A DNA stretch of 64,000 nt. Origin: Bacteroidales bacterium (lineage in GTDB: Bacteria; Bacteroidota; Bacteroidia; Bacteroidales; ML635J-15). Position 1 is the stretch's first letter. Each line of letters starts with the position of its first letter. Below the pieces are notes generated by a model. It saw only the letters and a program-made list of their open reading frames with translations, made no database searches and had not been told where the DNA came from. The stretch is taken from assembly GCA_017651185.1 (NCBI GenBank), contig JAGCDJ010000037.1, forward strand, positions 1 through 64,000, in the 5' to 3' direction. This document shows, one piece after another, positions 35,392 through 43,346 of the stretch. The translations under genes and the position numbers were made by a program.

Positions 35392-35429
35392 AATCATCAA
35401 ATTTTCAAATCTTTCAATCATCAAATTTT
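35392..35429. repeat. Direct repeat AATCATCAAATTTT
   Basis: Two exact 14-base copies lie at 35392-35405 and 35416-35429, joined by a similar CAAATCTTTC linker, in the divergent spacer upstream of the zinc-ribbon gene. Confidence 0.55.
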
Positions 35430-35447
35430 TTAATCCTTGAAATTTAT

Positions 35448-35455
35448 TATATTTG
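35448..35455 (+). promoter_or_regulatory. -7 element of the zinc-ribbon protein gene
   Basis: TATATTTG, 40 bases upstream of the ATG at 35496, fits TAnnTTTG. The AT-rich repeat lies where a -33 box is expected. Confidence 0.45.
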
Positions 35456-35495
35456 CACCTGTTTTGAATTTGAATAACGCTAAATAAATAAAGTT

Positions 35496-36650
35496 ATGGC
35501 AGAATATGATGAAACTCAAAACTTTGACGATGAGTTCAAGGAACCTGAACTATCGGAGAAGAAAGAGTTCAAATGTAAGAATTGCGGAGCTTCGTTGGTT
35601 TTCGAACCTGGCACAACATCAATGAAATGTCCGTATTGTGGCGCAGAAAACGAGATAGAAATAAGCGAGGAAGCGATTGAGGAACTCGACCTGGATGAAT
35701 ACCTTGCTAAATTGGAGTCGGGTGGTGAAACTGGCGATGGAAACAAACTTGAGGAAGTCTCGACAGTCGCTTGTAGTTCGTGTGGTGCTGTGGTTACCCT
35801 CGATGCAAACATTGTTTCTGACGAATGTCCGTTCTGCGGAACTAAGTTGGTAGTTGCCAATGAATCGACCAAGAAGATGATAAAACCAAAGTCGGTATTG
35901 CCGTTCAAGGTGAAGTCCGACGAAGCAATACAATCTTACCGCAAGTGGATAAAGGGTTTGTGGTTCGCTCCGCCAAAACTGAAAAAATATGCTACCCAGT
36001 GCGAAAAGATTGCCGGAATGTATATGCCGTACTGGACTTACGATGCACAGACAGAATCGGACTACCGCGGTTTGCGTGGCGATGATTACACCGATACAGT
36101 GACGGTTACAGTTAACGGAAAGACTGAAACCCGTACCGTTGTCAAGACGCGCTGGACGCCAGTTTCTGGACATATAGGATTGTTCTTTGACGATGTGCTG
36201 ATTCCCGCATCAAAGACTTTGGAGCGCAAGAAGATGGACCAACTAGAACCCTGGGATTTGGATCAGCTTGTACCTTACGAAGAAAAATTCTTGTCGGGTT
36301 TCCGTACCGAGACTTATCAGGTTGGGTTGAAAGACGGTTACGAGGATGCTAAAGGTATTATGGAACAAGGCATTAGAGCAGAGGTTTGTCGAGATATAGG
36401 CGGTGATCACCAAAAGATTACAAGTTTGAGCATACAGTTCTCAGAGACCACATTCAAGCATACCTTGCTGCCGATTTGGATTAGTGCATACAGGTTCAAT
36501 GCCAAGGTATACCGTTTCATAGTAAACGGACGTACAGGAAAGGTTGCTGGCGACCGTCCTTGGTGCTGGTGGAAGATTACGCTGTTTGTTTTAGCTATAA
36601 TAGCAGTGTTGGTTGGCATTTTCTATTTGTACCAATATTTTGAATCGTAA
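35496..36650 (+). CDS. Double zinc-ribbon, tail-anchored membrane protein
   Basis: The 384-residue protein has two N-terminal zinc ribbons (C27/C30...C45/C48 and C93/C96...C111/C114) separated by an acidic helix. A conserved domain follows (LPFKVKSDEAIQSYRKWIKG, GMYMPYWTYDAQTESDYRG, TYQVGLKDGYEDAK). One C-terminal helix (about 361-380) anchors it. Related proteins in many bacteria are sometimes labelled primosomal or helicase-like because of the ribbons, but no helicase motif is present. Function unknown; a membrane-bound cytoplasmic protein is the best description. It precedes the M49-like gene by 22 bases. Confidence 0.8.
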   Translation: MAEYDETQNFDDEFKEPELSEKKEFKCKNCGASLVFEPGTTSMKCPYCGAENEIEISEEAIEELDLDEYLAKLESGGETGDGNKLEEVSTVACSSCGAVVTLDANIVSDECPFCGTKLVVANESTKKMIKPKSVLPFKVKSDEAIQSYRKWIKGLWFAPPKLKKYATQCEKIAGMYMPYWTYDAQTESDYRGLRGDDYTDTVTVTVNGKTETRTVVKTRWTPVSGHIGLFFDDVLIPASKTLERKKMDQLEPWDLDQLVPYEEKFLSGFRTETYQVGLKDGYEDAKGIMEQGIRAEVCRDIGGDHQKITSLSIQFSETTFKHTLLPIWISAYRFNAKVYRFIVNGRTGKVAGDRPWCWWKITLFVLAIIAVLVGIFYLYQYFES

Positions 36651-36672
36651 AATGTAATTAAAATTAAATATC

Positions 36673-38328
36673 ATGAAAGGAAAAATCAGTATTTTGATTG
36701 TAACTGCTGCATTGTTCGCTTGCTCGTGCAGCAACAAGGAAGAGAAAAAGGAAGAACCTAAGCAGGAAGTTTCCGGAATGCAGGCATTGGTAAACAATTA
36801 TGCAGAGGTTGACCTGACATCGGATTTGGTCGCAGAACTTTCTGACAACCAGAAGCAGATGCTTAAGAAACTCATCGAGGTGGCTGATATTATGGAACAG
36901 GTCTTCTGGAAGGAAGCAATCGGAGAAAAAGAGGCTTTCCTCTCGTCGATCAAGGACGAAGATGCCCGCAAGTATGCCGAAATCAACTATGGACCATGGG
37001 ACCGTCTCGATTGCAACAAGGCATTCATTGAAGGTTACGGCGAAAAGCCTAAGGGTGCTTGCTTCTATCCAACAGACATGACCGATGAGGAATTCCAGGC
37101 ACTTCCAGAGGAAGTTCGCAATGGCTGGTATTCGGTTATCCGTCGTAACGAGGATGGTTCGTTGAAGGAAGTTCCTTACCATGAGGAATATCCAGAATTG
37201 CTCAAGGCAGCAGATCTTCTCGATGAGGCAGCAGAACTTGCCGAAGACGAAGGTTTCAAGAACTATTTGAAACTTCGTGCCGAAGCTTTCCGTACCGACA
37301 ACTATTTCGAGAGCGACTGCGCTTGGATGGATATGAAGACCAACCTTATTGACTTCGTTGTTGGTCCTATCGAAAGCTACGAGGATGAAATCAACGGTTC
37401 GCGTGCTGCTCATTCTGGTCAGATTCTTATCAAGAATATGGAATGGACACGCAAGATTGAACACTACAATGCAATTCTTCAGACTTTGCAGTCGAATTTG
37501 CCGGTTGAACCGCAGTACAAGGCCGAAAGTGCAACTAATTCTGGCGATATGAATGTTTACGATGTAGTATATTCTGCTGGCGACTGCAATTCGGCAAGCA
37601 AGAATATTGCTATCAACCTTCCAAACGACCCGAATGTACATGCTACAAAGGGTTCACGCAAGTTGCAGTTGAAGAATGCCATGAAGTTGAAATTCGACAA
37701 GATTCTCGTTCCTATTGCAGAAATCCTTATTGCAGATGACCAGTTGAAGAACATCGACTTCGAAAATGCTTTCTTCCAGAATGTTATGTTCCACGAAGTT
37801 GCTCATGGACTTGGCGTTAAGTTCACCATCAACCCAGACAAGAAGTCGGTTCGCGATGCTCTCGGTGATTCGTACAGCACAATCGAGGAAGCTAAGGCCG
37901 ATATGCTTGGTCTTTACCTTGTTACTATGCTTCACGAAATGGGAGAAATCAAGGATCAGGACTTGATGAACAACTATGTAACCTTCCTTGCTGGTATTTT
38001 CCGTTCGGTTCGTTTCGGTGCTGCTGAAGCTCACGGAAAGGCAAACATGATGGAATTCGCATACATCAAGGAAAATGGCGGTTTCAATTTCGATGAGGCA
38101 ACAGGAAAGTATTCTGTTAACCTTGAAAAGATGCAGGAAGCTGTTAAGTCGTTCGTAACAAAGGTTATCGTTCTCCAGGGCGATGGCAACAAACCGGAAG
38201 TTGACAAGTGGATTAAGGAAAAGAGCGTCGTTACCGAGGATTTGCAGAAGAGTTTGGACAAGATTGCTGGTGCAGGTATTCCTAAGGATATCGTTTACCA
38301 TCAAGGTGTTGAAGTGCTTGGTTTGTAA
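36673..38328 (+). CDS. M49-like zinc metallopeptidase lipoprotein (DPP III-related)
   Basis: The 551-residue protein has a lipoprotein signal (LFACSC, Cys near 17). The zinc site is HEVAH at 374-378 (FHEVAHGLGV) with a downstream Glu in EEAKADMLG (E405/E406). This matches the layout of family M49 (dipeptidyl peptidase III), whose canonical motif is the six-residue HEXXGH with EECRAE. Here the motif is the five-residue HEXXH form. The upstream ALNLPNDP-like segment is also typical (IAINLPNDPNV here). It probably removes dipeptides from peptides in the periplasm or at the outer membrane. A strong terminator follows. Confidence 0.8.
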   Translation: MKGKISILIVTAALFACSCSNKEEKKEEPKQEVSGMQALVNNYAEVDLTSDLVAELSDNQKQMLKKLIEVADIMEQVFWKEAIGEKEAFLSSIKDEDARKYAEINYGPWDRLDCNKAFIEGYGEKPKGACFYPTDMTDEEFQALPEEVRNGWYSVIRRNEDGSLKEVPYHEEYPELLKAADLLDEAAELAEDEGFKNYLKLRAEAFRTDNYFESDCAWMDMKTNLIDFVVGPIESYEDEINGSRAAHSGQILIKNMEWTRKIEHYNAILQTLQSNLPVEPQYKAESATNSGDMNVYDVVYSAGDCNSASKNIAINLPNDPNVHATKGSRKLQLKNAMKLKFDKILVPIAEILIADDQLKNIDFENAFFQNVMFHEVAHGLGVKFTINPDKKSVRDALGDSYSTIEEAKADMLGLYLVTMLHEMGEIKDQDLMNNYVTFLAGIFRSVRFGAAEAHGKANMMEFAYIKENGGFNFDEATGKYSVNLEKMQEAVKSFVTKVIVLQGDGNKPEVDKWIKEKSVVTEDLQKSLDKIAGAGIPKDIVYHQGVEVLGL

Positions 38329-38349
38329 AAACTTTTGTTTGTTTGATAT

Positions 38350-38380
38350 ATGGTGGACATCGTTGGGTGTCCACCATTTT
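38350..38380 (+). terminator. Rho-independent terminator
   Basis: A 10-bp perfect stem (ATGGTGGACA / TGTCCACCAT) with an 8-base loop is followed by TTTT. It lies 21 bases after the M49-like stop and 24 before the next start. Confidence 0.85.
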
Positions 38381-38403
38381 ATTGTTTGGAAATTATTGCG
38401 CTG

Positions 38404-40281
38404 ATGAAGAAGATTTTGCAAGAACGTCCATTGCTCTCATTGGTTTTCCGAATGGGAATACTGCTCGTGATTTATTCGGTTTTGCGGGTTCTGTTCTATG
38501 CATTCAACTCTTCTTTCTTTCCCGATGCTACTGCAATGTCGTTCTTATATGGTTTAAGGTTCGACATTACTGCCATATTGTACACCAATATTGCTGTAAT
38601 TCTGCTTGCTATTGTTCCGTTGAAACTTGTAGCAAAAAGATGGTACGGGATTGTTGAGGCAATATTATTTGTGGTTTGCAATACTTTTGCTTTTGCACTA
38701 AACCTTCTGGATGTTGGTTATTTCCCATTTTCGCACGGCAGGTCAACGTTTTACCTGTTCGATTTTGTGTCGGAAATTCCGAATATGGGCGACCTTGCAG
38801 GAGTGTTTCTCGTTGAATATTGGTATTTGTTTCTGGTTTTGGTCGCATTGATCGTCGTACTGGTGTTGGTTGAGAGCTTTTCTTTTGTAAGCAAGGCACC
38901 AGAGTTCTATTCTTCTCCTAAGTCTATTGTTGCCCATATTGGTATGCGTCTTCTTGTGTTGGCATTGGTGATTGTTGGAATAAGGGGCGGAGTACAGTTG
39001 AAACCTATTGGGGTTAACACTGCTGCTGCGTATGAAAGCGGGAAGAATACTGACCTCATTCTTAACACCTCGTTTTCTGTAATCAGGACAATAGGCATGA
39101 AGGAACTTGACGAGAAAAATTATTTTGAAACCGACGAAGAAGCATTTGCATATTTTTCGCCAAGGAAGAATCGTTCCGAAAACAATTTCCAGCAGTTTCC
39201 GCCAATCGACAATGTTGTGATAATAATGCTTGAAGGAATATCGAGCGAATATTCAGAGTTTTTGGCTCTTCCTCCAAAGAAGAATGCAGGGTATACGCCT
39301 TTTATCGACAGTATTGCGCGAAACAGTATTGTTTTCAGCGGTAAGGCAAATGGTTTGCAGTCAATTGTTGCGTTACCTTCGGTACTGGGGGCGGTTCCGT
39401 CGCTGTTCGATACGCCGTTTTCAAAATCAAAGTACATAACTAATCGTATTGACTATCCGACAAAACTTTTTGCCGAGAATGGATATAAAACGGCATTCTT
39501 TCATGGCGCGTCAAACGGAACTATGGGGTTTGCCGATATGTGCAAGATTATGGAGGTTGATGAGTATTATGGACTTGATGAATATCCAAGCAAGAATGAC
39601 TACGACGGTACATGGGGCATTCCCGACTATCAGTACCTGCAATATGTGGCCGATGTCATTGATGGTTTTGACAGCAAGTTTCTGGTAACTATTTTTACGC
39701 TGTCTTCACATCATCCTTTCGTAGTGCCCGACGATTTTGATTCGCAGTTGCCTCAGGGCGACTTTCCAATGCAGCATACAGTCGCCTATACCGATATGGC
39801 TTTGCAGAAGTTTTTCGGCAAGATTTCAAAATGCAAGTGGTACGACAAAACTTTGTTTGTGATTACCGCCGACCACACTAATTTTACTGGCAGTCAGAAT
39901 ATTGATTATGAACGGTTGTACGATGTGCCTATGATTTTCTATCATCCTAAACTTGACACAGCATTTGTCTCCGACATGATAATGCAGCAGACCGACATAA
40001 TGCCTAGTATAATTTCGTGTATGGACATTGATGGGCAGTATAATGCATTTGGGAATGATGTCTTTGATACTTTGCAGACACGTTTTTCTGTTTATAGGAA
40101 AGATGATTATTGCTGTTTTTTGCTCAATGGCAAGAAGTTCAGGTTTTACGACAACGATAGTATAGAAGTAGTAAATTCGGATGGAAATGCCGAAGTTACT
40201 GATTTTGAGCAAAATTTTATGAGGGCATTTATCCAGTGCTACAATAATGGTATGAGAAATAACTCGCTTCATTGGGAGTGA
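38404..40281 (+). CDS. LTA synthase-like sulfatase-fold phosphotransferase
   Basis: The 625-residue protein has five N-terminal membrane helices (to about 210) and then an extracytoplasmic alkaline-phosphatase/sulfatase domain. Recognisable parts are VVIIMLEGISSEY (metal-binding Glu), the KANGLQSIVALPSVLGAVP segment with the likely Ser/Thr nucleophile, KTAFFHGASNGTMGF, and VITADHTNF with the metal-binding Asp-His. In Gram-positives such enzymes make lipoteichoic acid; in Bacteroidota they may transfer phosphoglycerol or phosphoethanolamine to glycans or lipids. The substrate is unknown here. The start at 38404 is used; a longer frame begins inside the terminator. Confidence 0.85.
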   Translation: MKKILQERPLLSLVFRMGILLVIYSVLRVLFYAFNSSFFPDATAMSFLYGLRFDITAILYTNIAVILLAIVPLKLVAKRWYGIVEAILFVVCNTFAFALNLLDVGYFPFSHGRSTFYLFDFVSEIPNMGDLAGVFLVEYWYLFLVLVALIVVLVLVESFSFVSKAPEFYSSPKSIVAHIGMRLLVLALVIVGIRGGVQLKPIGVNTAAAYESGKNTDLILNTSFSVIRTIGMKELDEKNYFETDEEAFAYFSPRKNRSENNFQQFPPIDNVVIIMLEGISSEYSEFLALPPKKNAGYTPFIDSIARNSIVFSGKANGLQSIVALPSVLGAVPSLFDTPFSKSKYITNRIDYPTKLFAENGYKTAFFHGASNGTMGFADMCKIMEVDEYYGLDEYPSKNDYDGTWGIPDYQYLQYVADVIDGFDSKFLVTIFTLSSHHPFVVPDDFDSQLPQGDFPMQHTVAYTDMALQKFFGKISKCKWYDKTLFVITADHTNFTGSQNIDYERLYDVPMIFYHPKLDTAFVSDMIMQQTDIMPSIISCMDIDGQYNAFGNDVFDTLQTRFSVYRKDDYCCFLLNGKKFRFYDNDSIEVVNSDGNAEVTDFEQNFMRAFIQCYNNGMRNNSLHWE

Positions 40282-40298
40282 CATTCGTTTCAAAATGT

Positions 40299-40306
40299 TA
40301 CCTTTG
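40299..40306 (+). promoter_or_regulatory. -7 element of the mnmE promoter
   Basis: TACCTTTG, 18 bases upstream of the mnmE ATG, is a good TAnnTTTG match. A TTG lies at 40272, which is too far for ideal spacing. Confidence 0.4.
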
Positions 40307-40324
40307 CGGAAAATTTTCGTCAAG

Positions 40325-41683
40325 ATGACATTCGGGACAACAATATGTGCCATATCTACGGCTTCGGGCATGGGTGCTATAGGAGTCGTGAGAGTTAGTG
40401 GCGCCGATTCGTATTCCATAGTTCGCAAACTCGTGGTTCGCATGGCTGCTTTCGATGACCTGGAACCGCGAAAGATGCTTTATACTGGTATCACCGATGC
40501 AAACGGTGAACTTATTGATGAAGTTATGCTTGCTAAGTTCGCATCGCCGTCGTCGTTTACTGGAGAGGATATGGTGGAGATTTATTGTCATGGTTCCGAG
40601 TACATTGAGCAGAAAATCCTTGTACGACTTACACAATCTGGTGCAGAACTGGCTCGTGCTGGTGAGTTTACGCAGCGGGCATTTCTTAACGGCAAGATGG
40701 ACCTTTCGCAGTCGGAAGCAGTTGCCGATTTGATTTCAAGCAGTTCGGCGGAGTCGCATAGGGTGGCGATGTCGCAGTTGAAGGGGCAGGTTTCCTCAAA
40801 GATTGCCGAATTGCGCGAAAAAATGCTGGACCTTACTTCGCTTCTCGAACTCGAACTCGATTTCTCGGAGGAAGATGTCGAATTTGCTGACCGAACCAAA
40901 CTTGTTGCGCTCATTGATGAAATATGTGCCGAGGCGGAACGACTAATAAAGAGTTTCGAGTATGGCAATGCCGTGAAGTCGGGAGTTCCTGTTGCTATTG
41001 TGGGTGAACCAAATGTCGGCAAGTCGACATTGCTTAACGCAATATTGCACGAGGACAGGGCCATTGTGTCGTCGGTTGCGGGTACTACGCGCGATACGAT
41101 AGAGGAGGAGTTTGTCATCGACGGTATTAGGTTCCGTTTCATCGATACGGCAGGAATCCGCAAGTCCGACAACGAAATCGAGCAGCTTGGCATACAGCGT
41201 ACTTTTGCACGGTTGAAGTCGGCAAAGATTGTGATACTTATGCTTGATGCGCTAAGTTATGGCAGGCGCAACGAAATAATCGACTCAGTAAAGTCGGAAA
41301 TATCTTCGGATGCTTGTCTGCTGGTCGTGATAAACAAGATTGATGTTGAAAATTTAGAGTTGGAAGATGATATTTCTATCGGAATTTCAGCTCTTGAGTC
41401 CACTAACGTTGATAAGTTGTGTGCAATGCTTGCCGATTATGTGAAGTCGTTGAAACCGGAATCCTCCGATGTGATAATAACAAATGCAAGGCATGTGTCG
41501 TCGCTTGTGGCGGCACGCGACCTACTTGTTTCGGCACGTCAGTCGATATGCAGTGGAGTTCCGTCCGATTTCGTCGCTCAGGATTTGCGCGAGGCCAATT
41601 ATCATCTAGGAGAAATAACTGGAGCAATCAGTACCGATGAGGTTTTGGGAAGCATTTTTTCAAAGTTCTGCATTGGAAAGTAG
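40325..41683 (+). CDS. mnmE: tRNA modification GTPase MnmE
   Basis: MnmE with MnmG installs the carboxymethylaminomethyl group on wobble uridine 34. The 452-residue protein has the N-terminal folate-binding domain (CAISTASGMGAIGVVRVSG), the helical domain, and the embedded G domain with G1 GEPNVGKST, the switch region GTTRDTIEEE and G3 DTAGIR. It ends in CIGK, the conserved catalytic Cys tail. I place the start at 40325, just before TTICAISTA. The last 24 bases overlap the convergent AAA+ ATPase gene. Confidence 0.96.
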   Translation: MTFGTTICAISTASGMGAIGVVRVSGADSYSIVRKLVVRMAAFDDLEPRKMLYTGITDANGELIDEVMLAKFASPSSFTGEDMVEIYCHGSEYIEQKILVRLTQSGAELARAGEFTQRAFLNGKMDLSQSEAVADLISSSSAESHRVAMSQLKGQVSSKIAELREKMLDLTSLLELELDFSEEDVEFADRTKLVALIDEICAEAERLIKSFEYGNAVKSGVPVAIVGEPNVGKSTLLNAILHEDRAIVSSVAGTTRDTIEEEFVIDGIRFRFIDTAGIRKSDNEIEQLGIQRTFARLKSAKIVILMLDALSYGRRNEIIDSVKSEISSDACLLVVINKIDVENLELEDDISIGISALESTNVDKLCAMLADYVKSLKPESSDVIITNARHVSSLVAARDLLVSARQSICSGVPSDFVAQDLREANYHLGEITGAISTDEVLGSIFSKFCIGK

Positions 41684-42994
41684 ATTGTTGTTGTCTACAA
41701 AATATGCATCAATGCTACAAAGAGGTATGTTAATCATCCATTCTTGGTCAATATATTGTTTCATTGAACAACGTAGACCTTTGAAATTCCTATCTGCATA
41801 ATCTACATTTACAAATTGTGAAAGAGATTTGCTCTTTACATTTTCTTCTGCTTTTACCTCAATTGGTGTTATATGGTCTGCTGTTTGAACTAAAAAATCT
41901 ATCTCCAATGTTGATTTTTCTTTGCTATAATAGTAAATGTCTAGATTGTCAATAGTTTTCAATTGCTGGAGAGCATAGTTTTCTGTAAATGCGCCTTTGA
42001 ATTCTACAAAAACATCGTTGCTTACAAGCATTAGTTTGGGCGATGCGTTAGCCAGTGCGCCAAGCAAACCAACATCCATGAGATACAACTTGAAGGCGTC
42101 AAAATCTTCATAGAACTTAAGTGGCATATCTGGTGTTTTGCAATTATGTATCTTGTACACCAATCCTGTTTTTACCAACCATTGTATGGCAATTTCAAAG
42201 TCGCGTGCACGACCGCCATCCTTTACTGCCCCATATATGAATTTTTTATTTTCTTTGGCAAGTTGGGCTGGAATGCTTTGCCATACCATACGAATCCGTT
42301 CTGTTTCCTTGCCTGCATGTTTTGCAAAGTCGTTGTCGTATGTTTTGAGGATTTCGTTTTGAATCTTGCGTACCTTATTGATGTCGCCTTTAAGTGTGTA
42401 TTGCAAAACGGCTTCGGGCATTCCTCCTACATAGTAATATTGTCTAAGACATTCCTGCAATTTCGTTTCCAAAACACTCATCATTTCCCAGTCAAGGCGC
42501 GAAATTGTATCTGCAAGAATTTCTTCACCCTTTGCCCATAGGAATTCTTCAAATGACATTGGATACAGATATAACAGATTTACCTTGCCGACTGGATACG
42601 ATTCTCCTTGCCTATGTGTGATTCCAAGCAGTGAACCTGCCACTACGACATCCTGGTTTCTTGCATCTTCGCAAAAATATTTAAGACTGTTCAAACCATT
42701 TGGCGCCTCTTGTATTTCATCCATAAATATCAAAGTTTTGCCTGCTATGATTCTTTTGCCGGAGTATGCTTCCAGTGATCCGATTATACGTTTTATGTTT
42801 AGGTTTTGTGTGAATATGGATTGTGCATCGGGTGAGTCTTGGAAATTAATATATACAAGATTGTCGTATTCGTTTTTTCCAAATTCCTTTAGCAACCATG
42901 TCTTCCCAACTTGGCGCGCCCCCTCTAGTATTAGTGGCTTATGGTCTGGATCATTTTTCCACGCAAGAAGCGAATTATATAATTTTCTCTTCAT
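41660..42994 (-). CDS. AAA+ ATPase of the AAA_14/DUF4143 family
   Basis: The 444-residue protein has Walker A EGARQVGKTWLL near residue 25, Walker B TLIFMDEIQEAP, sensor AGSLLG, and the PMSFEEFLWA segment. The C-terminal DUF4143 part has a restriction-nuclease-like core (STLEIDFLVQ...ITPIEVKAE). These ATPases are abundant and variable in Bacteroidota and archaea, and their function is not settled; defence and mobile roles have been suggested. It is probably an accessory gene. It overlaps mnmE tail-to-tail by 24 bases, and its promoter is bordered by a 33-bp tandem repeat. Confidence 0.9.
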   Translation of the reverse strand: MKRKLYNSLLAWKNDPDHKPLILEGARQVGKTWLLKEFGKNEYDNLVYINFQDSPDAQSIFTQNLNIKRIIGSLEAYSGKRIIAGKTLIFMDEIQEAPNGLNSLKYFCEDARNQDVVVAGSLLGITHRQGESYPVGKVNLLYLYPMSFEEFLWAKGEEILADTISRLDWEMMSVLETKLQECLRQYYYVGGMPEAVLQYTLKGDINKVRKIQNEILKTYDNDFAKHAGKETERIRMVWQSIPAQLAKENKKFIYGAVKDGGRARDFEIAIQWLVKTGLVYKIHNCKTPDMPLKFYEDFDAFKLYLMDVGLLGALANASPKLMLVSNDVFVEFKGAFTENYALQQLKTIDNLDIYYYSKEKSTLEIDFLVQTADHITPIEVKAEENVKSKSLSQFVNVDYADRNFKGLRCSMKQYIDQEWMINIPLCSIDAYFVDNNNLLSNAEL

Positions 42995-43024
42995 GACTAA
43001 ATGTATAAAATTTTATTTTTGTTG

Positions 43025-43054
43025 CAAATATATTAATTATAAATAATATACAAA
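43025..43054 (-). promoter_or_regulatory. Promoter of the AAA+ ATPase gene
   Basis: On the minus strand TTTG (43051-43054), an 18-base spacer and TATATTTG (43025-43032) form a near-perfect promoter, 30 bases before the ATG. The 33-bp repeat array begins 8 bases upstream of the -33 box. Confidence 0.75.
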
Positions 43055-43062
43055 AAAATATT

Positions 43063-43217
43063 CCACTTTTTCGGGGGAATATTTCGATGTTTTTGCCACT
43101 TTTTCGGGGGAATATTTCGATGTTTTTGCCACTTTTTCGGGGGAATATTTTAATATCTTTGCCACTTTTTCGGGGGAATGTTTCGATGTTTTTGCCACTT
43201 TTTCGGGGGAATGTTTA
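43063..43217. repeat. 33-bp tandem repeat, about 4.7 copies
   Basis: Units start at 43063, 43096, 43129, 43162 and 43195, each beginning CCACTTTTTCGGGGGAAT. The first 18 bases are identical in all five; differences fall at position 19 and in the last third (for example TTTTAATATCTTTG in unit 3 against TTTCGATGTTTTTG). The last copy is cut short after about 23 bases. With the promoter and the terminator at 43304, this accounts for most of the 352-base gap 42995-43346; 43218-43297 shows nothing. A row of operators for the ATPase promoter is the simplest reading. Confidence 0.9.
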
Positions 43218-43297
43218 TATGGAAAAGCATTAGGTTTGCAGGAATAGGATGGTAGTTTTGTATGCTATTCAAAGAGCAGGTTGTTTGGTAATGAAAC

Positions 43298-43325
43298 CAA
43301 AAAAAGGGCGGAAAACTCCGCCCTT
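43298..43325 (-). terminator. Rho-independent terminator of the first adhesin gene
   Basis: A 9-bp perfect stem (AAGGGCGGA / TCCGCCCTT, 43304-43325) with a 4-base loop is followed by a T tract on the minus strand. Confidence 0.9.
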
Positions 43326-43346
43326 AATTTTGTTATCGTTGTAAGA

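Noticed and set aside
36664..37641. 325-residue open frame on the minus strand
   Set aside because: It is antisense to the M49-like peptidase gene, which has a signal peptide and a zinc motif; the antisense product resembles nothing.
43063..43217. CRISPR array
   Set aside because: Units are directly adjacent, with no variable spacers, only five copies and no cas genes in the window.
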